Below, piece after piece: positions 47,090 to 57,049 of a DNA stretch of 64,000 bases (the stretch's first letter is position 1; the number at the start of each line of letters is the position of its first letter). Where the stretch lies: contig JAVTVY010020248.1 in NCBI GenBank assembly GCA_036873755.1, positions 1-64,000 on the forward strand. Direction: 5' to 3'. Under the pieces are notes generated by a model. The model had not been told where the DNA came from and searched no databases. It saw only the letters and a list, made by a program, of their open reading frames with translations. The DNA is from Hanleya hanleyi (taxonomy: Eukaryota; Mollusca; Polyplacophora; Lepidopleurida; Hanleyidae). The translations under genes and the position numbers were made by a program.

Positions 47090-47215
47090 TCATGTTGAGC
47101 CTATTTGCATGACCCCCCGAGCAAAGGATCATGGGTAAATTCAACATGGCGGCCATGTGGGGTACCAGAAAAGTGATGTTTTCGCCATATTTATTCAAAA
47201 ATTACGAAAAAATTC
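47090..47215 (+). mobile_element. MITE fragment of the TTAA family
   Basis: An internal piece only: 'GAGCCTATTTGCATGACC', 'GGATCATGGGTAAATTCAA' and 'GGTACCAGAAAAGTGATG'. Confidence 0.7.
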
Positions 47216-47321
47216 AGCATGTTGATTCAACGCAATTCTGTGCATTTTTCTGAAACATATGTCTTAGCATCACCGAAAAATACCGCCTGATTTGTTCCCC
47301 CTCCCTCCCTTACCCCATTAA

Positions 47322-47946
47322 CCCTACCAGGCCTGGGGGAAGGGGGGGGCCAAAATGTCCTCCTGCCAAACTTTCTGCGATATCTCCGGAACGCCAAACA
47401 ATTGAGCTGACACTTCGTGACGTTATAGGTTATCGTATTGGAGTCATTTTGAGCCTATTTGCATAACCTCACGAGCAGGGGAGCATGAGTAAATTCAAAA
47501 TGGTGGCCACGTGGGGTACCAGAAAAAGTGATGCTTTCGTCATATTTCTTCAAAATTTTTGCTTTTCTCTACGGAAAAGTGGGTAAAACTTATTTTATTT
47601 CATATCAGATTATTATTTACTAATTTATCATGCAGTTTTTGCGAAGAAAAAACAAAAATAAAAAATCGACGATTTTGACCGAAAAATCATCCAAAAATGC
47701 TCTTTTTGAAAATGACGTCACAGTGACATTATGGCGGCCATCTTGGATTTTTTTACATTTTCTGGTAGAATTTGACCCAAATATTTAGTGTGTTAAGTTT
47801 CAGCCCTCTAGCCTCAGCGATAGCGAACATATATAGGGGGGCACTTTCCGCCCCCCTCCCCCTCCCCCCCAGGCTGCGGTAAACCCCAAATCGTCAAGGC
47901 CAGGCCCAGGCTGCGGTACACCCCGAATCGCCAAGGCCAGATAGGA
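47322..47946 (+). mobile_element. TTAA-flanked piggyBac-like MITE (625 bp)
   Basis: TTAA at 47318-47321 and 47947-47950. Starts CCCTACCAGGCCTGGG and ends GCCAAGGCCAGATAGGA. It is longer than its relatives because the last ~35 bp ('GGCTGCGGTAAACCCC' type) are duplicated in tandem. Confidence 0.85.
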
Positions 47947-48001
47947 TTAAATCGTCACAAACGTTACAACATTTATATGATTTAAACTGTATATTTAATA
48001 C

Positions 48002-48105
48002 ACACAATGCTATTCTATGGATAACAACTTCTTATTGCTGGATAACAACTTCTTTATTAGCTTCACAGCAATAAAGAAGTTGTTATCCATAGAATAGCAT
48101 TGTGT
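48002..48105. repeat. 39/40-bp near-perfect hairpin with duplicated arm in loop
   Basis: Arms 48,002-48,040 and 48,066-48,105 pair completely apart from one single-base indel. The 25-nt loop contains another copy of GATAACAACTTCTTTATT from the arm. Adjacent to a PLE tail and a MITE. Confidence 0.9.
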
Positions 48106-48123
48106 TATATACGACAACTTCTA

Positions 48124-48236
48124 AATTACAAGCGTCTAGTCCGTCATTCATAATCCAGCCGTCGTCCATTAGAGAATATCCGCGTCCATAATCCAAAGAC
48201 CTATTCCATTTTCCATATAACAGTATTAGCACCAAT
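48124..48236 (-). mobile_element. PLE 3'-end fragment
   Basis: The minus strand carries 'GGTGCTAATACTGTTATATG', the 'GGTCTTTGGATTATGGACG' segment and the 3' end 'GACTAGACGCTTGTAATT', matching the last ~110 bp of copies 1-3. Confidence 0.8.
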
Positions 48237-48857
48237 GCCTATCAAAGAAAAAAAAATGTTTATTTATTTCAAAAGAAAAGAAGACTGGGATCGGCGAACA
48301 GGCGCATTGGCATATCAACGCCTTTCCCAAACACTTTGAAAAAACGTAATGTACATTGGCGGATATATAGTATATTAGTCAAATTAAATATAAATGTATA
48401 TAAGATTAAGTGAATACATAAATCTGCTGATTAATATAGAGGGCGTACTGTGTATCAGTATTTGCATCAGACGTACATATGTGCATGCATACACATCTTA
48501 ATAAATAATTAATTAATTGGCATACTGCGATATACGCAGCTGAGAAAGATTTATACAAACAGTTGTACATCATATTGTACACGCGTAGATAATGAATTAA
48601 TACATATACCATAAAATGAAGGCAGATATTATCGTGTTTATATATATATATTATGTCTTTACTTGTTTGTTACTATGGCCATTTTGTTGTTATATAATTA
48701 TGCTATAAAAAGCCCACTGTAATGAAAATAATATTACTTGCTCTCTGAAGAAGCTGAAGTAAAACAGCAGAAATGCGCATCAGAGCTATGTGACCGTGTT
48801 GGCAGTTAATCTTTTTTTCATTTATATTTCTTCTCGTTAGACTCTTTTACCTTTTCA

Positions 48858-48883
48858 CTATATATATATATATATATATATAT
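48858..48883. repeat. (TA)n microsatellite
   Basis: About twelve TA repeats. On the minus strand they follow the LINE 3' region and probably mark its tail. Confidence 0.8.
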
Positions 48884-48975
48884 CAGTTCATTTGATTTGA
48901 ATACATATCAGTGACAATAAACCGAAAATAAAGATAAAACTATGATGGATTAGATAGTCCTGGATGCAGTTCAAA

Positions 48976-49220
48976 TTATTCCTGAAATCTTTTGGACTGT
49001 ACAATGAACATGTGAACACAGGTAAAAATGTTTGTGTTTTCAGCAGATATCAATAATGGATTTCCGAATAAAAGAATGTCAATGTCGTAGTTTGGTAGTT
49101 GGGTTATTATATTTCTAATTGCAGTATATACAGGACAGAAAAGGAAGAAATGTTCTGGAGTTTCATTCGGATGCCCACATGTACAAGCTGGGGATTCGCG
49201 GAGATGTGCGCATATGAGAA
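48976..49220 (-). pseudogene. LINE C-terminal segment beyond the MITE
   Basis: The minus-strand frame reads 'ICAHLRESPACTCGHPNE' then 'TPEHFFLFCPVYTAIRNI', a CxC..H....HFF..C zinc-knuckle-like region usual at LINE C-termini. It ends 'VQSKRFQE' at a stop near 48,976. It joins the part beyond the MITE with a one-base frame difference, so a small indel lies near the junction. Confidence 0.75.
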
Positions 49221-49224
49221 TTAA

Positions 49225-49803
49225 CCCTACCAGGCCTGGGGGGGGGCCATTATGGCCCCCCCTACCAAACTTTCTGCGCTATATACGGAACGACAAAAAA
49301 TGGAGAGCTGAAACTCCGTGACTTTATAGTTTGTCATATTGGGGTCATTTTGAGCCTATTTGCATGACCCCCTGAGCAGAGGATCATGGGTAAATCCAAG
49401 ATGGCGGCCACATGGGGTAGCAGGAAAGTGATATTTTTGTCATATTTCTTCAAAATTTCTGCTTTTTCGCGATGAAAAGTGGGCAAAAACTATTTTATTT
49501 GACATCACATTAATATTTACTAATTTATCATGCAGTTTTGCGGCGAAATTGCAAAAATAAAAAATTCGGAAAATCTGACCGAAAAATCGACCCCGAAAAG
49601 TCGTTTTTGGAAATGACGTCACTGTGACGTCATCAAAGCGGCCATCTTGGATTTTTTCACATTTTCTGGTAGAGCTTGACCCAAGGGTATAGTGTGATAA
49701 GTTTCAGCTCCCTAGCTCAAGGGGTAAGAAAAATAACTAGGGGGGGCCATTTCGGCCTCCCCCCAGGCCTGGACAGGTCCCAAAAAGCCCAGGTCAGATA
49801 GGG
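49225..49803 (+). mobile_element. TTAA-flanked piggyBac-like MITE (579 bp) inside the LINE
   Basis: TTAA at 49221-49224 and 49804-49807. Ends CCCTACCAGGCCTGGG and CCCAGGTCAGATAGGG form imperfect TIRs. It is the best-preserved member here and disrupts the LINE frame after 'LRLGCSSL'. Confidence 0.9.
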
Positions 49804-49807
49804 TTAA

Positions 49808-51226
49808 GTGAACTGCATCCAAGTCGTAAACGTGAATGGATGATCTGGACTTTCCTGTCACCAATATAGTAATAAGGAGGAACAATTTTATCGTTTCTGG
49901 AGAGATTTCGACGGAAAGAAGAGTAACTAACAGAATCTCGAATAGCGACATCTAGATTATTCCACATACGGATGACAGAAGGAAGGAACGAGTTTTTACA
50001 TAATTCAGTTCGTGCATAAGGAAGTGTAATATTATCTATATTACGCAATATATAACTTGATATAGATGAGTTTGGGACTGGAGCTAGAGAGGAGAGATAA
50101 GCTGGCGTGCTCCCATTGACCATTTTATAGAATAAACATAATTTGTGTCTATTTCTACGTTTATATAGCGGTATGAAGCCTGTTTCTTCATACAGGAGAG
50201 CATGGCTTGTACCACGAATGCATCCAGATATAGACCGTAGTGCATCTAATTGAAGATCTTCGAGAACGGCAGATTCATATTGGTAGCAATTGCACCAGAC
50301 AACGTCGGCATAATCAAAGATGGTAGTATGAATGAAGAGTAAAGCCTTTCCAGAGAACGGCGAGAGAGTCGATATTTCAAGCTGCGTAGGCAGTTAATCA
50401 TGGGAGAGATCTTGTCGACAAACGATTGAACGTGGCCTGACCAACGTCCCGACGAATGGAATGTTAACCCTAGATGCTTATGTTGGGTAACCTCAGAAAT
50501 TGGTAGATTTCTCAGGTTGAGATTGGGACCCCGGACTGAGTTTCTTTTCAGGGAAAATAAGATTTCTTTCGTTTTGGCTGCACTAAATTTTACCAGCCAG
50601 GTTTCAGCCCATGTAGAGATAGTTTGCAGAGATGTGTTCAATATATTGGCAGAAGTATCTGGATTTTCAGCAGTTATATATAGTGATGTGTCATCGGCAA
50701 ACAGCCTAATATTGCATCTTATGTCATTGACGATATCATTAATGTAGATAAGGAATAGAAGTGGTCCGAGGACAGACCCTTGTGGAACCCCAGCTTTTAT
50801 GTTTCTTGGGTCAGATGATTTGCCGTCTATCACCACAATTTGACGCCTATCAGAGAGGTAATCGCGAAACCAACCAAGAAGAGCTCCCCTGATTCCAATG
50901 GATTCAAGTTTGCGAAGCAGTCCCTTGTGCCACACTCTGTCAAAAGCTTTTCATCACAAAAGACAGCGCGAACTTCTCTACCTTCGTCCAGAGCTTTACA
51001 TATAAAATTGTAAATATCAGTCAGCTGATAGACTGTACTATCACCTGAAATAAAGCCTGACTGGAGATTGGAAAGAAGATTATTATCCAGAAGAAAGTTG
51101 AAGAGATATTTAAAAATACACTTTTCCTTTTATGTGAATTGGGGTTACGTTTGCCAATTTCCAGTTTTCGGGCATACTCTCTTCCAAGAGACATTTATTA
51201 AAAAAATTCATTAACGGAAGAACTTG
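49808..51226 (-). pseudogene. LINE reverse transcriptase segment
   Basis: Minus-strand order: 'NKCLLEESMPENWKLANVTP' (upstream RT), a gap where the usual 'NYRPISLL'-type motif is deleted, 'QSGFISGDSTVYQLTDIYN', then the motif A region. The latter reads 'VFCD' and, in another frame, 'KAFDRVWHKGLL'; several bases are lost around 50,960. From 50,935 the frame is open: 'AGVPQGSVLGPLLFLIYIND' (motif B), 'IRLFADDTSLY' (catalytic Asp pair), 'HKHLGLTFHSSGRWSGHV' (thumb) and 'VIRMWNNLDVAIRDS'. A further frame change lies near 50,250. This is the central part of the same LINE as 52,512-54,242. Confidence 0.9.
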
Positions 51227-51228
51227 AT

Positions 51229-52113
51229 GCTAAAGGTCACATACCGTACAGACATGTATCCACATGGGATTTCTCGACTCTCTATACTACAATCCCTCAT
51301 CAGGATCTTATTGACCGTATAAGTTCATTAATAGTATCTGTGTTCAAGAAAACTGATCGTAGATATATTAATGTCGGAAGCCATAAAGCATTCTTTAGCT
51401 CGACTACATACAAGAGATATCATTCATGGGATGTTTCTTTGTTTATAGAGTTGCTTGAATTTCTCATTAAAAATATCTATGTGAAATTTGGCAACACAAT
51501 ATATCAGCAGCATATAGGTATTCCAATGGGTACAAATGGTGCACCCCTGTTGGCAGACCTGTATCTGTTCTCTTATGAATATGACTATATGCAGGCGCTT
51601 TCAAAAACCGATCCATTCAAAGCCTGTTCCTTCTCATTCACCAAACGCTATATAGACGATCTTCTCGCTGTGGATAATCGCTATATAAATGACGCAGTGA
51701 AGGATATATATCCACGTTCACTGGATTTGAAGGAAACTACAGATAGCCCTACAGGCACATCTTATTTAGATCTCTATATTTATAAAAATGAAGCGGGCAT
51801 TCGCTCTCGTCGACTTTATGACAAAAGAGATAATTACAATTTCGACATCGTAAACTATCCCTTTCTGGATAGTAATATTCCAGTGGGACCTGCATATGGC
51901 GTATACATATCTCGCTTAGTAGCATTTGCTAGATCCTGTGTTAAATGTGATGATTTTAATCAACGTCACAAAACATTGTTGCAGAAACTTATAAAACAGG
52001 GCTATTCCATCAAGCGCCTCCACTCAAAGTTTCTCAAATTTGGCGATACATATGGCATGTTGATAGCAAAATACGAACGTAGCGTGCATGATCTATGGCG
52101 CTACGTTTCGTAA
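51229..52113 (+). CDS. PLE reverse transcriptase, partial (C-terminal ~294 codons)
   Basis: It is open from the truncation point to TAA at 52,113. It contains motif A 'STWDFSTLYTTIPHQDLI' (Asp at 51,268-51,270), 'GIPMGTNGAPLLADLYLFSY' (motif B), catalytic 'RYIDDLLAV' (YIDD at 51,649-51,660), 'GTSYLDLYIYKNEAG', and the thumb end 'KYERSVHDLWRYVS'. The enzyme copies element RNA into DNA at the target. No GIY-YIG follows the RT, which fits PLEs with an N-terminal nuclease (Naiad/Chlamys type) or endonuclease-less forms; the missing 5' part prevents a decision. MGTNGAP has Gly where copy 1 has Cys, probably a private mutation. The fragment cannot be autonomous because the N-terminal half is absent. 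Confidence 0.88.
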   Translation, partial: AKGHIPYRHVSTWDFSTLYTTIPHQDLIDRISSLIVSVFKKTDRRYINVGSHKAFFSSTTYKRYHSWDVSLFIELLEFLIKNIYVKFGNTIYQQHIGIPMGTNGAPLLADLYLFSYEYDYMQALSKTDPFKACSFSFTKRYIDDLLAVDNRYINDAVKDIYPRSLDLKETTDSPTGTSYLDLYIYKNEAGIRSRRLYDKRDNYNFDIVNYPFLDSNIPVGPAYGVYISRLVAFARSCVKCDDFNQRHKTLLQKLIKQGYSIKRLHSKFLKFGDTYGMLIAKYERSVHDLWRYVS

Positions 52114-52129
52114 CTTGTGTCTAATTCCG

Positions 52130-52235
52130 CTTAACCCGGGGCTAGGGGCCGTATGGACCCATGTACTTCAAGATCCTCATGGTACTCATATGAACAGTCA
52201 CAATCAAAGCGTGACTGAGATACATCATTCTTTAC
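52130..52235 (+). ncRNA. PLE 3'-UTR structured module (copy b)
   Basis: It begins about 16 nt after the RT stop: 'CCGCTTAACCCGGGGCTAGG'. Hairpin 1 pairs GUAUG with CAUAU. Stem-loop 2 (52,190-52,221) is AUGA, A, CAGUCAC, loop AAUCAAAGC, GUGACUG, AGAU, with all seven stem pairs Watson-Crick. UGAA/AGAU flanking the stem can form U-U, G-A, A-G, A-A pairs, the arrangement of a SECIS core or K-turn. Confidence 0.65.
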
Positions 52236-52511
52236 ATGACGACTTTACAACGAATATTATGGATTAACAATACTGATCAGCGATACGGATTTGATATTTT
52301 TGGAACATCATGATGTCTTGCCGGCATCATTGAAAACTGTTGACCGCTTCTCTCTTGCAGGAAACAAGCCTATTTTTATGTATACAATGATTGTCTTTTT
52401 GAATTTGGTGCCAATACTGTTATATGGAATATGGAATAGGTCTTTGGATTATGGACGCGGATATTCTCTAATGGACGACGGCTGGATTATGAATGACGGA
52501 CTTGACGCTTG

Positions 52512-54242
52512 TAATGCAAGTACAGAGGCTGCACATTTCAAAAGTCTATTACTCATACGATCAGGTCCCACTGCTTTACTTATATCGAGCCCGAGGAGGA
52601 TGTTTCTCACATCGTCATATGTTATGATAATGTTGTCAAGAATATTAGTATGAAGAGGTAATATGGGAGGTTCTTTACCAACATCGTCTAAAGATGAACA
52701 CTCAATAAAATAGTTGTTAAACAAATTCGCTATATCATTCGGCTCATTTGATACTTTTCCATTAAAAATTATATTTGGGAACTGGGTAGATGTATGTTGT
52801 TCTTTCATATATGATTTTATTAATTTCCACCAATCTCTGCTTACAAATTTTGTTTCAGTAATTTTTACGTCGAGCTTTGTTTGATATTCTAATTTGGCCG
52901 CCCTGATTAGTTTTATAGCCTCATTGCGGATTGTTCGAAACTGTTCCCAATGCTGGGGTAGATTTGTCCGTTTAGCTTTTTTGTGTATTCTGTCTCGCCT
53001 ACGCATCATTCTTCGTAGATCATTTCCCATCCACGGTTTGTCTCGTGGTCTTATTGTAACAACTTTATCTGGAATATGGTTTTCTGCTGTATGTTGAATA
53101 CGGTCAGCTATGTTTTTAGCTATTTCATTGTTGTCACTAAAGAAAAGTGAGTCCCAGTCAGTTGTCGCAAGAGAATTAAGTAGTCCGTCAGCATCCATTT
53201 GATCATATAGCCAGATATGACGTGTGAAGCAGGGCTGATCAAATCCACGTTCCTTGATTGACACATAGGTTGCATGGTGATCACTGCAGAATGAAGAAAT
53301 TACACCGGAGTTTACGACGAAAGAGGGATTTGATACAAATATGACGTCGATAAGGGACTTGGAAGTAGGGGTAATGCGGGTTGGCTCCGTGATTATCTGG
53401 CGAATGGCATATTTAGTTTCCAGGCGCGATATTTTTTCATGTGTTCTGATAAGGCAATCGGCATTAAAATCGCCAAGTATTATACATTTGTTCGACATCT
53501 GGTCCCTGGCTACAGATATGGATTCATCTATCAAGTTCCAGTATGATACTCGAGCTGATGGGGGCCTATAGAATGTTCCTATATAAAATTTTGTATTTTT
53601 GGTTGTAATGCGTATCCATACTGCTTCCAAGCCATCAATAAACATGTTGTCAATTTCATCACACACCAAATTTTCACGAATATATATAACGATACCGCCG
53701 CCTTCTTGCAAGGATCTGTCTTTCCGTATCGGTGGGAATTGAAAACCTGGTATTTTTAATTTTGTATCTTCAACAGATGCATCGAGCTTGGTTTCTGTTA
53801 TTGCGATAATGTCGTAGTGACCGACTTCGGCTTCGATCAAGTCAACTTTATAACGCAGGCTATTTACGTTGACGTGCACAATCGATAAAGGTTTGTTAGG
53901 CCTTTTTGGGTAGTCTGGTCCGGGGTTGGGTTTCACGTCACCCGACACTAAGATCAGGTACGACAAATCAACATTTGTTCCATAGAATGGATGTAATTTG
54001 TTGCGTGTTTGCTTTAGATTGTAATAAAGAATACCATCAACAGGCAGCGATGACTTTGGCATAATTGAGCTAGCATGCCCTTCTGTACCGGAAGCCGACA
54101 AGACTGCTGAAAAAATAGTTAGGATCAAAACGAGTTTACAAAGTAAGGGTTTTAATCTATACTGACTGGGACACCAGTGAAGTGGGTCGGTTTGATCTAC
54201 GTTTGATTTGATAATGCAGTGAGTGTTGAATGGATGATACAA
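52512..54242 (-). pseudogene. LINE ORF2 N-terminal part: endonuclease and start of RT
   Basis: One open frame without internal stops. A hydrophobic stretch (LLCKLVLILTIFSAVLSAS, residues 33-51) precedes 'LVSGDVKPNPGP' (residues 98-109), a 2A-like box conserved in CR1-group LINEs. The apurinic-type endonuclease follows: 'HVNVNSLRYKVDLIEAEVG', 'IIAITETKLDAS' (catalytic Glu), 'FYRPPSARVSYW', 'CIILGDFNADCL' and 'SFCSDHHATYVSI' (catalytic DH). A linker is followed by the RT entry 'LGLDISKAVGPDRMSNRLLK'. The PLE insertion cuts it after 'SVLALQ'. The frame extends slightly above 54,242; the true start codon is not determined. Confidence 0.9.
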
Positions 54243-54300
54243 ATATCTAATCTGCTTGCATTTACTTGGTTTATCCGTATCCTTGCCCTATAAACCTCAA

Positions 54301-55595
54301 TGTGTATCATATTGCTCAATAATTAACAAGTTTTTAAAGGTTCGAGGGCAAACGGATAGGGACAAGAGAAGACACTGGTAGTATATACTGTTTTGACGTA
54401 GTATGCAAGCTGTAATAGAGCACATGTATTTATATTTATCTAATTTATATGCATGTATTTCAAAAAATAAAATCGGATCGTTTACGTTCGTTATGCCTAG
54501 TGAGACCATGTTACAGTGACAAATGTGCACATTTTCGTATTTACATATAGTTTCAAACACAAGTTTAACATCATATATTGTCGTTTGGGACATACCTTTA
54601 CCTAGATAAGCATGTTTTGCAAATACGTACGCCTGACTGTTACAGTAACAGAGTTAGAAAATATGTACAAGTAAATATAACATTTGGCATCAAATACCAC
54701 TAAAATAACCACAGACACGCAATATCTACCGACAACTCTAAATGTAATGTGTCGAGCTTGTAGAAATAATTAAAAGCTTTAATTGATCAAGAGAGTTCGT
54801 ATTTGTTCATGCTTTGGTAGTAGCGGCTTAACACCAAAACAGTCTCCATAGATGACTGGCAGATAAGACAAGACAAAATAAATTCGTATTTTAAAGTAAA
54901 AAGCACGAGAAAGGAATCGTTTCAGCCTAATCGTTTGAGTTAAATTTCATTCAGCGTAGGTGTGTATGCATGAAATAAAACAAGAGCTTGATAAGAATAA
55001 GTACGCAGAGAACACGGGTACATAGCGAACATCATGTAATGTCGAAGAGCCCTGCATGCAGGACAATTAAATAAAGAATGAGGATATATAAATATATATA
55101 TATGTTTTTTTTTGACTGGTGTTTTATGACTTCTCAGATTTGGCCAATTTAAACACCCATACTTGAGAGTGTTTGCCATTCAATTTCAGATCTATTAATG
55201 AGAAAGTTATTTAAAAAGAAAAAGTCGTTTTGTTTGTGGATTTCCTTCATCGCGCTGTGAATAAACATGTATTTGTATTAAAGTGCATGTAAGTGCTATT
55301 ACCTATTATTAGCTAAAAGTGCTGATGCATGTCCATTTCAATGACATAGCACATGTATGAAGAGCTCGTGGAGAAGTCTGTACAACATTTATATGCCTTT
55401 CATGAACGTCACAACTGGGCGGCTACTGTCTCTAGTCTCCTACTACTGAAAATAGGACTAAACTTTCCCGATTATTATGCTCAGTGTCTGCGTCGTGGAG
55501 AAGCAACAAGTCTTGTCTCTGCATCCCTCTTCCTGTCTTCCGGGTCATTGGCGATTGGAAAATTGACCCTATTCGCCCTGATCATCAGAACACTG
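54301..55595. other. no gene recognised
   Basis: Minus-strand frames at 54,297-54,593 and 54,940-55,179 might be relics of the LINE 5' part, but they have no recognisable ORF1 motif. A TATA-rich tract lies near 55,085-55,110. Confidence 0.4.
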
Positions 55596-55599
55596 CAGA

Positions 55600-56036
55600 C
55601 CCTTAGTTCTAGGTGGGCGTGCTTATCCGTATTATGGCATCTCTTTTCGTCGCAACACGATGACTTGGGCGTCAAGCTCCACCAGAAAATCTGAAGAAAA
55701 GATGGTCACTTTGAAGACGCCACAGTGGCGTCATATTTATAAAAGAAAATAAATTACGAAATAATTATCCGATGTGAAATAATATGGTTTTTGCAGACAT
55801 TTATCCATAGAAAAGCTTAACTTTTGGAGAAAAAAAAATAAGAAAACAGTACTTTTTTGGTACCACAAATGGTCTTTATTTTGAATTTGCCCGTGATCTT
55901 TGCTCCTTTGAATCTAGGCTCAGAATAACCCCAATATGATAGTCTGATAGTGCTAGCTTTTATTTCTCTTTGTCGTTTCGGAAATAGTGTGGAAAGTTTA
56001 ATATCAGAAGCCATAATCCTCCAAGGTCTAGTAGGG
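55600..56036 (-). mobile_element. diverged MITE of the TTAA family
   Basis: Minus strand: TCAACCCTACTAGACCTTGG, 'ATATTGGGGTTATTCTGAGC', 'TTCAAAATAAAGACCAT' and 'GGTGGAGCTTGACGCCCAAG' follow the order of the intact copies. The TTAA has become TTGA at 56,037-56,040. The far end is unclear. Confidence 0.6.
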
Positions 56037-56643
56037 TTGACACATTCATTGACATAGGACCAATATTGGGCTAACAAACTATCTTAGTCCGATCTGTAGC
56101 AGACATGCGTTATTGTTCATTATTTAAATTCTTCAATATGGAATTAAAACCTTTTTGACAATTGCAACCGTCATAACCAATATTCAGCCGTCGTCCATAA
56201 GTGAATTTTCGCATCAATAATCGAAAGACCTATCTGGTATGACAGTTAGCGCCATTTTCAAAGAAATAAACTCTAGATAGTTTCCCAGTGGTCAACATTT
56301 TTCAATGATGTCAACCAGACATGATGATTTTCTATACATAAAATCCAAATCACTAACCATTACACTCTATCCAAATGATTGGCAAGTCGTATCCAGAGCA
56401 TTATCTCAGTCACTCTTCCATTGTGTCTTGTCATTTGGAACACCGTGGAGATTTGAAACACATGATATAAGTCCCGGGTTAAACGGAATTAGAGATAGGT
56501 TACGAAAGGTAGACCCAGAGACCTTGTACTCTACGATCGTATTTTGCCGTTGGTGTACGATATGTATTACAGAATTAGATTACAACACATATAAGGGAAG
56601 TGGGAAGAGGTGCCGACATACACACCTGACTTCACAGTGTAGT

Positions 56644-56932
56644 CTTCTTTAGATGACTTTACAACGAATATTATGGATTAAGAATACTGATCAGCGATAC
56701 GGATTTGATATTTTTGGAATATCATGATGTCTTGCCGGCATCATTGAAAACTGTTGACCGCTTCTCTCTTGCAGGAAACAAGCCTATGTTTATGTATCCT
56801 ATGATTGTCTTTTTTAATTTGGTGCTAATACTGTTATATGGAATATGGAATAGGTCTTTGGATTATGGACGCGGATATTCTCTAATGGACGACGGCTGAA
56901 CTATGGATGGCGGACTAGACGCGTGTAATTCA
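56644..56932 (+). mobile_element. PLE copy 3 (3' tail only)
   Basis: About 289 bp, near-identical to the last part of copies 1 and 2, ending 'GACTAGACGCGTGTAATTCA'. It splits a PLE-associated repeat: 'CACAGTGTAGTCTTCT' before it and 'GGTTAACCTATTC' after it are contiguous at 19,705-19,740. No coding RT remains. Confidence 0.8.
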
Positions 56933-56973
56933 GGTTAACCTATTCTTCAGCACATACCAAGAATCTAACAATT

Positions 56974-57049
56974 CCGGTAAGATGGCGGACTGGTAGAGTC
57001 ACGGTGTGTGTCTGCTCCGATAAATGAGATGTATTTTGGACTTTAAATT
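56974..57049 (+). promoter_or_regulatory. LINE 5' UTR with YY1-like start
   Basis: It starts about 56,976 with 'TAAGATGGCGGAC'. AAGATGGCG is a YY1-type site, placed as at the 5' end of mammalian L1, where YY1 sets the start of transcription. A role here is inference. ORF1 ATG is at 57,050. Confidence 0.4.

Larger units (their letters stand above)
51227..52507 (+). mobile_element. Penelope-like element copy 2, inserted in the LINE
   Basis: A 5'-truncated PLE with an open RT frame, the structured module and the 3' tail. The LINE sequence CTTG flanks it (51223-51226 and 52508-52511), consistent with a short target duplication. The LINE target CTTGTAAT also matches the usual PLE 3' terminus, so the right border is ambiguous by up to 8 nt. 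Confidence 0.85.
48858..54300 (-). mobile_element. CR1/Jockey-like LINE carrying two nested insertions
   Basis: Read on the minus strand the element runs 54,300 to ~52,512 (endonuclease and start of RT), 51,226 to 49,804 (RT and thumb) and 49,220 to ~48,860 (C-terminus, 3' UTR, TA tail). PLE copy 2 and a MITE fill the gaps. Removing PLE copy 2 restores one reading frame (…SVLALQ | VLPLMNFF…). Independent damage includes a deletion after PIHIKGK near 51,130 and a deletion at RT motif A near 50,960, so it was inactive before or regardless of the insertions. Confidence 0.85.

Noticed and set aside
55353..55694. 113-codon frame starting MYEELVEKSVQHLYAFHERH
   Set aside because: The second half runs into a diverged MITE, so the frame is chimeric. 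The first ~60 codons match nothing I recognise.
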